Positions 5,919 through 12,907 of a stretch of 12,907 bases of DNA are shown here, one piece after another. A program made the position numbers and the translations under genes. Within the stretch, counting starts at the first letter, position 1; the number at the start of each line of letters is the position of its first letter. Under the pieces are notes generated by a model. That model worked only from the letters and a program-made list of their open reading frames with translations, did no database searches and was not told the DNA's origin. Origin of the DNA: JBFMGD01 sp040751775 (GTDB taxonomy: Bacteria; Bacillota; Dethiobacteria; DTU022). Location: contig JBFMGD010000057.1 in assembly GCA_040751775.1 (NCBI GenBank), forward strand, positions 1-12,907, written 5' to 3'.

Positions 5919-6908
5919 ATGCCTGAATTAATTATCCTGTTTGTTTTTGTCGGATTAGCCATTTTATTCCTGGCGATTATTTTCAGCTTCGTCCCCCTGG
6001 GGCTCTGGATTTCAGCTTTGGCGGCACGGGTTCCGGTCGGTATTTTTGCCCTGATCGGGATGCGGCTGCGCCGCGTGGCTCCTGTTAAAATTGTCGCCCC
6101 GCTGATTAAGGCGACCAAGGCTGGTTTGGATCTGAACGTGAACAAACTGGAAGGGCACTACCTGGCCGGCGGTAACGTGGACCGGGTGGTCAACGCCCTG
6201 ATTGCGGCCCAGCGGGCTGAAATCCCGCTGCCTTTTGAGCGGGCGGCCGCGATCGACCTGGCCGGCCGGGACGTGCTCCAGGCGGTCCAGATGAGTGTAA
6301 ACCCCAAGGTAATCGAGACGCCGGTGGTTGCCGCCGTGGCCAAGGACGGGATTGAAGTCAAAGCCCGGGCCAAGGTAACCGTGCGCGCCAATCTCGATCG
6401 GCTGGTGGGGGGCGCCGGTGAAGAAACGATTATCGCCCGGGTCGGCGAAGGGATCGTAACCACGATCGGCTCTGCCGACACGCACAAGAGTGTTCTGGAG
6501 AATCCGGATCGCATCTCGCATACCGTGTTGAACAAGGGTTTGGACTCCGGAACCGCTTACGAGATCCTCTCCATCGATATTGCCGACGTTGATGTGGGCA
6601 AAAATATCGGTGCGCAGCTGCAAACAGACCAGGCGGAAGCCGACAAGCGTATCGCCCAGGCCAAGGCCGAAGAGCGCCGCGCCATGGCCGTGGCCCAGGA
6701 GCAGGAGATGATCGCGGCTGTGCAGGAGATGCGGGCCAAGGTGGTGGAAGCCGAAGCCGAGGTGCCCCGGGCGATGGCCCAGGCTCTGCGCGAGGGCAAA
6801 ATGGGTGTTATGGATTACTACAACCTGAAAAACGTATTGGCCGATACCAACATGCGGGATACGATTAGCAAGCTGGGTAAACCGGACCAGAACGCGGACG
6901 GCAAGTAA
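5919..6908 (+). CDS. floA: Flotillin-like protein FloA
   Basis: A 329-residue SPFH-family protein, matching B. subtilis FloA/YqfA (331 residues). Residues 4-48 form the hydrophobic hairpin or membrane insertion segment. The SPFH domain follows (about 50-200, with residues such as GLDLNVNKLEGHYLAGGNVD), then an Ala/Glu-rich coiled coil (about 228-285, QAEADKRIAQAKAEERRAM) and a conserved end (VMDYYNLKNVLADTNMRDTI). FloA forms membrane foci that organise functional membrane microdomains and influence signalling, secretion and sporulation entry. The ATG at 5919 follows a perfect AAGGAGG at 5905-5911. Pairing with nfeD is the standard arrangement and implies a functional partnership. A TATAAT at 5896 is too close to the ribosome binding site to be its promoter. 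Confidence 0.97.
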   Translation: MPELIILFVFVGLAILFLAIIFSFVPLGLWISALAARVPVGIFALIGMRLRRVAPVKIVAPLIKATKAGLDLNVNKLEGHYLAGGNVDRVVNALIAAQRAEIPLPFERAAAIDLAGRDVLQAVQMSVNPKVIETPVVAAVAKDGIEVKARAKVTVRANLDRLVGGAGEETIIARVGEGIVTTIGSADTHKSVLENPDRISHTVLNKGLDSGTAYEILSIDIADVDVGKNIGAQLQTDQAEADKRIAQAKAEERRAMAVAQEQEMIAAVQEMRAKVVEAEAEVPRAMAQALREGKMGVMDYYNLKNVLADTNMRDTISKLGKPDQNADGK

Positions 6909-6954
6909 TCCGTTGTTCCGGTTAAACGGCGCCAGAGGGGAGTGAACGCGTGCT

Positions 6955-7359
6955 GTGGAAATATTTGTAATTGGCATCCTGGCCATGATCGTATTCAATA
7001 TCATCGGCTCACTGATCAAGCGGGTCAATGAGGGATCGAACAGTAAATATTACCCCGCCGGAGCGCCGCAGCAGCAGCGCCCGGGCGTGATCAGGCGGGA
7101 TTATGATCCCGCTTACAACACCGGCGAGGCCCGGCCGGAAAATCCGCCGCCGCTACCGGTTGAGCAAGCCGGTATGCCGGCTAGGCCGGTTCCGGATCAA
7201 GAAATAATGAGGCGGCATCAGTCTCCGGCAACGATCGCTGCCGCCGCGGAAGCCCACCGGGTGGCTGGCAAGCTGCAGCATATTTTTACCGATAAAGAGC
7301 AGTTGGTCTCCGCATTTATCTTCCATGAAATACTCGACCCGCCGCGCAGCCGGCGGTAG
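6955..7359 (+). CDS. Small anchored proline-rich protein downstream of floA
   Basis: A 134-residue protein with one N-terminal membrane segment (residues 2-21), a short basic turn (KRVNE), a Pro/Gln/Arg-rich low-complexity linker (about 34-95), and a C-terminal helical part that ends in QLVSAFIFHEILDPPRSRR. I recall similar EIL-x-PP-R tails at the end of small uncharacterised Clostridia proteins, but give no name. The GTG start at 6955 has a GAGGGGAG ribosome binding site 12 bases upstream, somewhat far; ATG 6985 is an alternative that would remove most of the membrane segment, so GTG is preferred. It occupies the yqfB position behind floA and stops just before a strong terminator, so it is likely co-transcribed with floA and may interact with it at the membrane. 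Confidence 0.75.
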   Translation: MEIFVIGILAMIVFNIIGSLIKRVNEGSNSKYYPAGAPQQQRPGVIRRDYDPAYNTGEARPENPPPLPVEQAGMPARPVPDQEIMRRHQSPATIAAAAEAHRVAGKLQHIFTDKEQLVSAFIFHEILDPPRSRR

Positions 7360-7380
7360 CGGTAAACTACTATTTAAACA

Positions 7381-7410
7381 GGGGGTTGTCCTTCGGACAG
7401 CCCCCTTTTT
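7381..7410 (+). terminator. Strong intrinsic terminator closing the floA unit
   Basis: An 11-bp stem joins 7381-7391 (GGGGGTTGTCC) to 7395-7405 (GGACAGCCCCC), with a single G-T pair, a three-base loop and five T at 7406-7410. It lies 21 bases after the stop of the anchored protein and marks the end of the conserved block before the accessory region. Confidence 0.9.
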
Positions 7411-7459
7411 CTGGAAAAATGGGGGCTGCCATACTTTTCCCCAATAACTGGAAGGAGGG

Positions 7460-7703
7460 CTTGAATCAGAAGCGGGCCGGAACTTAGAAGTGATGTGGTT
7501 ACTAAATAAAGAAGAAGCCTGACCATAAGACTATCTCAAACTTTAGGGCAGATAATACAGAAGCGCTTAAGAAAGTATTTAAAGAATTCACATTGCTATG
7601 TAGGCAGTGGGAACTATTTAGCCGGGAATTCATTGCCGTAGACGGCTCGAAGTTTAGGGCATGCAACTCCAAAAGGAATAACTTTAGCGAGGCTATCATG
7701 TAG
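7460..7703 (+). pseudogene. Decayed IS1182-type transposase fragment
   Basis: Two reading frames together give a recognisable piece of an IS1182-family (DDE) transposase. Frame one (7460-7510) reads LESEAGRNLEVMWLLNK. After a frameshift around 7511-7517, frame two (7518-7703) continues PDHKTISNFRADNTEALKK, then FTLLCRQWELFSREFIAVDG and SKFRACNSKRNNFSEA, and stops at TAG 7701-7703. The FIAVDGSKFRA-NSK-N segment is the hallmark around one catalytic aspartate. Only about 78 codons of a family usually longer than 400 residues remain, with no start, no C-terminal half and no terminal repeats that I can see, so it is an inactive remnant. The DNA is AT-richer than its neighbours. It sits at the left edge of the accessory cassette. 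Confidence 0.8.
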
Positions 7704-7846
7704 CCGAAGACTTAAAGCAATGAGAAAAGGACACATTTTTTGTCATCACTAAAACCACACTGGATAAGACTCTAAATCAAGTAATGACGTTCCCCCTCAG
7801 GATGGTTTTTACACAGTCTGCCGTCCCCCTGTCATCTAAAAAGATA
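7704..7846. other. Gene-free AT-rich spacer, possibly more mobile-element debris
   Basis: Together with 7411-7459, this stretch holds no reading frame I can support. TTTTTACACAGTCTG at 7806-7820 resembles the outer ends of some IS256-type elements, but no partner end or transposase part is visible, so I do not call an element here. Confidence 0.3.
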
Positions 7847-7876
7847 TTGTAATCCGGTTAAGACAAGGTATATAAT
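7847..7876 (+). promoter_or_regulatory. Sigma-A promoter of the MarR gene
   Basis: TTGTAA (7847-7852) and a perfect TATAAT (7871-7876) are separated by 18 bases. Transcription would start near 7883, inside the palindrome that overlaps the -10, and 47 bases before the MarR ATG. Confidence 0.65.
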
Positions 7877-7889
7877 TAGGTAACCTAAT
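7875..7889. promoter_or_regulatory. Perfect 15-bp palindrome, probable MarR operator
   Basis: ATTAGGT (7875-7881), a central A, and ACCTAAT (7883-7889) form a perfect inverted repeat. It overlaps the last two bases of the -10 hexamer and covers the expected transcription start, the usual place for an autorepressor of the MarR family, whose dimers bind palindromes of this size. I found no second copy before the efflux genes at 8386-8481. Confidence 0.7.
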
Positions 7890-7929
7890 AATTAATAAGC
7901 CTAAGCATTGCATCAAAAGAGGTGAGACG

Positions 7930-8385
7930 ATGAATCAGGTGGGGCGCGAGACCGCTCAGGAGCTGCAGAGTGCTTTCTTGCAGTTCAAACGGCTGCACTG
8001 GAAGAATCGCACAGTGGCGAAACTGAAGCCCAGCGAAGCGATGGTCTTATTCTGCATCATGGAAAACGCGGATCCCGGTACGTGCGGTATCAAAGTGTCC
8101 GAGATCGGCAAAGAGTTAAAGGTAGCCTCACCGACGGTTACACAGTTGGTGAACGGCCTGGAAAAGAACGGTTATGTGGAGCGGACGATTGATGCGGATG
8201 ACAGGCGGGTAGTCCGGGTCTCTCTGACGGACAAAGGTGAGGCTGTTTTAAAAGAGGTGGCCGCTGTTTTTTTCTCTTTATTCCAGGAACTGGCCAATCA
8301 TCTGGGAGAAGAGAAAAGCAGGGAGCTGGCCGCACTTCTCTCCGAGGTCTTCGCTTTCTTTAACGAGGTTCATAATAAAATGTAA
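7930..8385 (+). CDS. MarR-family transcriptional regulator
   Basis: This 151-residue protein has the MarR winged-helix layout: a dimerisation helix at about 5-28, the helix-turn-helix at about 54-80 (VSEIGKELKVASPTVTQLVN with the recognition helix at 66-78), the wing with D88, D90, D91, R92 and R93 in DADDRRVVRVSLT, and a C-terminal dimerisation helix. It should bind DNA as a dimer and release on binding a small aromatic or lipophilic ligand. ATG 7930 follows AGAGGTGAGA. A perfect palindrome on its own promoter implies autoregulation. The export genes begin 96 bases downstream with no terminator between, so read-through from the same promoter is likely and the efflux system is its probable regulon. 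The ligand is unknown. Confidence 0.92.
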   Translation: MNQVGRETAQELQSAFLQFKRLHWKNRTVAKLKPSEAMVLFCIMENADPGTCGIKVSEIGKELKVASPTVTQLVNGLEKNGYVERTIDADDRRVVRVSLTDKGEAVLKEVAAVFFSLFQELANHLGEEKSRELAALLSEVFAFFNEVHNKM

Positions 8386-8481
8386 CTGCCGGGGGATGGA
8401 TAGATAGATCGCTACTATGGCCGTACTCGGTTGTCATATGAATAAGCTAAGTGAATTTAACCGGTATTGGGGGAATGTTCA

Positions 8482-9815
8482 ATGAAGTTCAACAAGAAGT
8501 ACTTGATTTGGCTCGCCGTTGCCCTGGTTGGGCTGATTGTAATTGGTGTAGTAATCGGCAATCTAGTGCGGCGGGTCAACGAAGCCCGGCAACAGCCTTC
8601 CGAGATGCTGGTTCAGGTGGAGCGGGGAGACCTGGAAGTGTGGGTGACGGGCAACGGCACAGTGGGCGCGGCTGTGGCAGAAGCGGTGCGGACCCGCATG
8701 GCGGGCACCATCGAAACATACCTGTTGGAAGATGAACTGGCAGTTGTCGCCGGGCAGAAACTGGTGACGCTGGAGCTCCAGGATTTGAGCACGCAGATTG
8801 AACTGAAGGAGCTTGACCTAGCCAGGCTCGAGCGTGAGCGCAAAAACCTGAAAGATGAAAAAACAACCGTTACCGTGCAGGCGCCGCAGGAAGGCACGGT
8901 GACGTGGCTGGTAAAGGTGGGGGAAAAGGTTAAAAGCGGCACCCCAATCGCGCTAATCCATTCCACCCCGGAGGAGTCGGTAACCGCCCCTCTTTCCGCT
9001 TCTGGGACTTGGACTATCACCAATCGCATGGTGGAAGAAGGTTTGACAGCATTGGTAGGACAGCCGATCGCCGAATTGAAGGACCAGGATCGGGCTGACC
9101 AGATAAACTACCAGCTCTCCTTGAATGATATTCAGCTTGAGCAGGCCCGCCTGGAGTTGGCTGAATTAAAGAGGCAGCAGCAGCAGAACCGGGAGGACAG
9201 CGTCATCTACGCCCCGATCAACGGCACAGTGGTCCTACCGGAGCCGTCCACCGCCGATGTCGGGGTGAGCGTGCCCCAGGGTACGCTCTTGGCCACGATC
9301 GTTGATTATAGCAGGCTGCAGGTGGTGATCCCTGTTGACGAACTGGATATCAATAAGGTCGAGGCAGGCCAGACCGTACGCATCACAGCCGATGCCCTGC
9401 CGGGCCAGGCGATCGCCGGCGAAGTGACCAGGGTCTCCTCCACGGGACGAATCCTGGGGGGCGTGGCCGCCTTTGACGTTACCGTGGCCATCGAGCCGGT
9501 GGAGGGCCTCAAAGTGGGCATGAATGTCAGCGCCGCCATTCTGGTTGATCTGCGCGCCGATACGCTGCTGGTGCCGATTGAAGCGGTGTTTGAACAAGAG
9601 GGTGAAAGCATGGTCATGGTGCTTGCGGAAGAGCCGGAGCCGGGCAAAAGCCCCACCCAACCCGTGAAGGTGGTGACCGGGGCTCACAACACTTCATCTA
9701 TCGAAATATTGAGCGGTGTTACGGAAGGACAGCAGATCATCATCCAGGGTTCCAGCAGCGAATTAGAAACGCAAAGAGGCATGATGTTCGGATCGGGCCA
9801 GGAGGGGAACGGGCA

Positions 9816-9819
<4 letters not shown>
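8482..9819 (+). CDS. Membrane-fusion (adaptor) protein of an ABC export system, MacA/YknX-like
   Basis: A 445-residue HlyD/MacA-type adaptor. An N-terminal anchor (residues 8-28) precedes an extracellular part with lipoyl-like segments (about 64-97, 130-160, 166-200 and 240-276), charged helices (about 103-127 and 205-238), beta-barrel domains (about 278-355) and a membrane-proximal C-terminal domain (356-423). Typical adaptors have two lipoyl halves around one helical hairpin; the middle two segments here look like an insertion. ATG 8482 is chosen because GGGGGA (8469-8474) lies eight bases upstream; TTG 8467 has no ribosome binding site. Its TGA overlaps the next GTG by four bases. In a Gram-positive host it would work without a TolC partner, as in YknWXYZ, exporting a peptide, lipid or drug. 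Confidence 0.9.
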
Positions 9820-10492
<673 letters not shown>

Positions 10493-10496
<4 letters not shown>

Positions 10497-11662
10497 ATTT
10501 TCTGCAGGCTGTCCGCTTATCTTTAGATGCGATCTGGTCCAACAAGCTCCGCTCTTTCCTGACCATGCTCGGTGTGATTATCGGGGTGTTTGCTGTCGTG
10601 GCTCTGGTCTCCATCAGTCAGGGGGCCAGCGATACCGTCACGGAACAGGTGCAGGGGATGGGATCAAACCTGATTACCGTTATGGTCACCGGCCGGGGTA
10701 CAAAGACAGCCCTGACCCTGGACGAAGTGCGGGATCTGGGAGAAAAAGCCGGGGTAAAGGCCGCTGTCCCGGTGATCAGTACGCAGGGCACGATTAAGTA
10801 CGGCAACAAGACAGCTGTGTTCGCCGTGGAAGGAAGCAGCCCCGAGTACCAGGCAGTACGGACGCACTATGCGCAGGCGGGTCGGTTTTTGGTGCCTACC
10901 GATGTCACTTACCGGCAAAACGTGGCTGTTTTGGGATCGGAAGTAGTGGCGGAGTTTTTCCCCGCCACCGATCCGGTGGGGCGGGAGATTAGAATCAACG
11001 GTACCCCGTTCACCGTGGTCGGAATCCTGGAGGAAAAGGGATACGGCATGATGGGTTCCGATGACGGCAAAATAGTGATCCCGGTCAGCACTGCCCAACG
11101 CCTTTTTCACAGCCCCGGCGTGCAGACCATCTATATCGAGGCCGAATCAACCCAGTCTGTTGACCGGGCGGTGGCGGCGATCGAAGCGACCCTCAAATAC
11201 CGGTTTCGCGATGAAGATGCCTACCTGGTCTTCAACCAGGCGCAAATCCTCGACGTGGTCAACCAGGTCATGGGCACGATGACCTTACTGCTCGGCGGCA
11301 TTGCCGGTATCTCTCTCCTGGTGGGGGGGATCGGCATTATGAATATCATGCTGGTCTCCGTAACGGAAAGGACCAGAGAAATCGGCATTTATAAAGCCCT
11401 GGGTGCGAAAAGGCGGGATATTCTTTTTCAATTCCTGGTGGAATCGGCGGTAATCAGCAGCCTGGGGGGGCTCCTTGGTATGCTTTTCGGTTACGGCCTG
11501 GTTCGGGTGTTAAATAACCTGATCGATCTGCCCGCCGCTTTTTCGCTTAGGGTCGTGGTTACCGCCTTGCTCTTCTCCCTGTTTGTCGGTATCTTTTTCG
11601 GCATCTACCCGGCCAACAAGGCGGCCAAGCTCAACCCGATTGATGCCCTGCGCGCGGAATAG
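10493..11662 (+). CDS. FtsX/MacB-type ABC permease, YknZ-like
   Basis: This 389-residue permease has one N-terminal membrane helix (about 20-42), a large extracellular MacB_PCD domain (about 45-250), and three C-terminal helices (about 262-288, 316-340 and 352-376). The FtsX-domain signature GGIGIMNIMLVSVTERTREI (278-297), GIYKALGAKRRDI (298-310) and the end YPANKAAKLNPIDALR are textbook for the MacB/YknZ type. Length is about normal for a stand-alone permease (380-410). ATG 10493 overlaps the ATPase stop. With the preceding adaptor and ATPase it makes a complete tripartite-like export unit lacking only an outer-membrane channel, consistent with a single-membrane host. The substrate cannot be read from sequence. 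Confidence 0.96.
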
Positions 11663-11685
11663 TGATATGGAAAGGATGGTTGGGA

Positions 11686-12576
11686 ATGAATAAAAACACG
11701 CCTTGGGATGAAATCGGGCGTACCGCGCCGGCGCAGAGCGACCTGATTATATTGGGCGTGCCGTTTGACGGCGCGGTAAGCGCGTCGCGGGGAGCGGCGG
11801 CGGCGCCGGACCGGCTCAGGGAGCTCTCCAGAATCTTGCCTCCTTTTTCCGAAGAGGGGAAGGATTTGCGGCACCTCAAATTGGCCGACCAGGGCAATGT
11901 AGCGTTGACCCTGCGCTGGGAACGCTTTTTCGACGAAGTGGAGCGGCAGGCGGCAACGGCGCTTCAAACCGGCCGGTTTTGCCTCTTTCTAGGAGGCGAT
12001 CATTCCGTGACCATTCCGCTGATCAAAGCGTTCGCGTCATACCATAGCGCTGTTCCCGTGGGGATAATCCATTTTGACTCACACTGTGACCTGATGGACG
12101 AATACGACGGTCATCCCTGGTCTCACGCCTGTACCCAGCGCCGTTCCCTGGAACAGCCAAATATTTTGCCGGATCACCTGGCTTTGGTTGGCATTCGCTC
12201 TTATGAGGCGGCAGAACTCGAGTTTATCCGGGCCAACCCCGCTATCACTGTAATCGGCGCGCGAAAACTCTATTGCCAGGGGCTGCCAAAAACCCTGGAC
12301 CAGATCTGTTCGGCCATGGCCGGCGCCGCCGTTGTCTATCTCTCTCTCGACATTGATGTCCTTGATCCAGCTTTCGCCCCGGGCACCGGAACCCCGGAAG
12401 GCGGCGGCCTGAGCACGCGGGAAGTGATTGAGCTGATCCGTGCACTACTCACCCGCCTTCCCGTAAAGGCCGCGGATATAGTTGAAGTGTCCCCACCCCT
12501 GGACTGTTCCGACATCACCTCCTGGGCCGCTCTCAAAATCATCTACGAAATTTTTGCCGTCCTCGCCACGCGCTGA
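11686..12576 (+). CDS. Agmatinase-family ureohydrolase
   Basis: A 296-residue arginase/agmatinase-fold enzyme that should cleave a guanidino group to release urea with a two-manganese centre. Metal ligands are visible: H106 in GGDHS (103-107), D131, H133 and D135 in DSHCD, and D222 and D224 in SLDIDVLDP. APGTGTPEGGGL (231-242) and VEVSPPLD (266-273) complete the family pattern. The usual DAHxD is DSHCD here, an A-to-S change that keeps all ligands. Agmatinase (polyamine route) is the default guess, but this family also includes guanidinase and other guanidino-acid hydrolases, and no arginine decarboxylase is nearby. ATG 11686 has GGAAAGGA upstream; GTG 11662 overlaps the permease stop but lacks a well-placed site. 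The TGA lies in an inverted repeat. Confidence 0.9.
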   Translation: MNKNTPWDEIGRTAPAQSDLIILGVPFDGAVSASRGAAAAPDRLRELSRILPPFSEEGKDLRHLKLADQGNVALTLRWERFFDEVERQAATALQTGRFCLFLGGDHSVTIPLIKAFASYHSAVPVGIIHFDSHCDLMDEYDGHPWSHACTQRRSLEQPNILPDHLALVGIRSYEAAELEFIRANPAITVIGARKLYCQGLPKTLDQICSAMAGAAVVYLSLDIDVLDPAFAPGTGTPEGGGLSTREVIELIRALLTRLPVKAADIVEVSPPLDCSDITSWAALKIIYEIFAVLATR

Positions 12577-12626
12577 TCATAATGGGACAGGGAACTGCCC
12601 CTTGTCCCATTATGATCAGTTTTATT
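12573..12626. terminator. Long perfect hairpin after the ureohydrolase; terminator or mobile repeat
   Basis: CTGATCATAATGGGACA (12573-12589) is the exact reverse complement of 12603-12619, a 17-bp perfect stem around a 13-base loop in which GGG and CCC can pair further. TTTTATTT follows at 12620-12627, so it can act as an intrinsic terminator. The left arm contains the TGA stop of the ureohydrolase. GGGACA/TGTCCC hairpins of this style recur between genes in Clostridia, which suggests a dispersed repeat; only one copy is in this window. Confidence 0.75.
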
Positions 12627-12648
12627 TCCCTTTCTCTGAGCATAGATT
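12620..12648 (+). promoter_or_regulatory. Possible sigma-E promoter of yqfC
   Basis: CATAGATT (12641-12648) matches six of eight positions of the sigma-E -10 consensus CATACAMT, and TTTTATT (12620-12626) matches five of seven positions of KMATATT with a 14-base spacer. Transcription would start near 12655, about 16 bases before the GGCGGGAG ribosome binding site. B. subtilis yqfC is sigma-E controlled, which supports the call. The -35 coincides with the T-tract of the preceding terminator. Confidence 0.45.
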
Positions 12649-12689
12649 AATAGAAATTTACAATTTATCAGGCGGGAGTTGTTTGATCG

Positions 12690-12907
12690 ATGCCTTCGAA
12701 AAGAGATAAGGGTAGTTTGAAGGCCATTATATCCGATCTTTTTGAACTGCCCCGGGAAGTGATGCTCGACCTGCCCCGGATGACCATGGTCGGCAATATT
12801 CAGATTTACCTGGAGAACCACCGTGGGGTAATCAACTATGACGAAAACCAGGTGCGCATTGGGGTAAAAAACGGTGAGATTATCATCCGAGGGAACAATC
12901 TGCAGAT
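12690..12907 (+). CDS. yqfC: Sporulation protein YqfC (3' end outside the window)
   Basis: The first 72 codons are present. The start MPSKRDKGSLKAIISDLFEL, followed by P-R-E-V-M-L-D-L-P-R and GNIQIYLENHRGVINYDE, is the standard YqfC opening; the full protein is normally about 95 residues. YqfC is a small mother-cell protein made under sigma-E and normally followed by yqfD, a SpoIV-type membrane protein; its precise role is not known. ATG 12690 follows GGCGGGAG (12671-12678). Its return directly after the ureohydrolase hairpin shows that the conserved chromosomal block resumes here and that the organism has an endospore programme. Confidence 0.93.
   Translation, partial: MPSKRDKGSLKAIISDLFELPREVMLDLPRMTMVGNIQIYLENHRGVINYDENQVRIGVKNGEIIIRGNNLQ

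Noticed and set aside
5729..5926. 65-codon plus-strand frame between nfeD and floA
   Set aside because: It starts in the tandem repeat, lacks a ribosome binding site, overlaps the floA start and has no recognisable content.
6012..7028. Long minus-strand open frame (338 codons) antisense to floA
   Set aside because: His/Gly-rich composition with no family resemblance; floA on the other strand is certain.
7806..7820. IS256-like end (TTTTTACACAGTCTG)
   Set aside because: Only a short resemblance, without a matching second end, target duplication or transposase piece.
8431..8460. TTGTCA at 8431 as the -35 of a separate promoter for the export genes
   Set aside because: No acceptable -10 at 16-18 bases, and any start would be on top of the ribosome binding site at 8469.
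8467..8481. TTG 8467 as start of the adaptor protein
   Set aside because: It lacks a ribosome binding site, whereas GGGGGA is ideally placed for ATG 8482, which begins with a normal basic N-terminus (MKFNKK).
11662..11685. GTG 11662 as start of the ureohydrolase
   Set aside because: It would add eight Trp-rich residues not typical of the family, and the GGAAAGGA site fits ATG 11686 better.
12543..12821. Minus-strand frame across the hairpin and yqfC
   Set aside because: It runs antisense to yqfC and through the inverted repeat; a shadow frame.

Overview
The window looks like a chromosomal piece of an endospore-forming Firmicute, probably class Clostridia (Peptococcaceae / Desulfotomaculum-like). 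The grounds are the gene order HIT - rpsU - yqeY - nfeD - floA - (small membrane protein) - yqfC, which parallels the Bacillus subtilis rpsU-yqeY-yqeZ-yqfA-yqfB-yqfC block; Gram-positive type ribosome binding sites; and the sporulation gene yqfC with a sigma-E-like promoter. The genus is inference only.

Layout. Positions 1-54 read as the last codons of an upstream gene. A membrane-anchored protein of unknown function (112-654) follows behind a possible sigma-E promoter and ends in a hairpin shared with a convergent operon. That minus-strand operon (2907 to 704) encodes the tRNA 2-selenouridine synthase MnmH/SelU, a YlbF/YmcA-family protein and a HAD hydrolase, tightly packed, with a recognisable promoter at 2938-2967. 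A 278-base divergent spacer leads to a plus-strand group: HIT nucleotide-binding protein, ribosomal protein S21 (TTG start, 58 residues) and YqeY, closed by a terminator at 4244-4269. Then come the membrane protease NfeD, the flotillin FloA and a small anchored proline-rich protein, closed by a strong terminator at 7381-7410.

From about 7411 to 12650 the conserved block is interrupted. A decayed, frameshifted IS1182-type transposase fragment (7460-7703) precedes a MarR regulator whose promoter carries a perfect 15-bp palindrome. Next is a translationally coupled MacA/MacB-like (YknXYZ-like) export system: membrane-fusion protein, ABC ATPase and FtsX-like permease, with 4-base overlaps. An agmatinase-family ureohydrolase follows and ends inside a long perfect hairpin. 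After that hairpin the conserved order resumes with yqfC, which runs off the window.

How the genes fit together: NfeD and FloA form the usual membrane-organisation pair; MarR probably represses itself and perhaps the export system; MnmH ties the organism to selenium-modified (or geranylated) tRNA wobble uridines. No wholly new system is evident. The most interesting items are the accessory cassette lodged in the sporulation/ribosomal block with a transposase remnant at one edge and a mobile-looking hairpin at the other, two genes whose stop codons lie inside repeats, an adaptor protein with additional lipoyl-like segments, and two sigma-E-like promoters.
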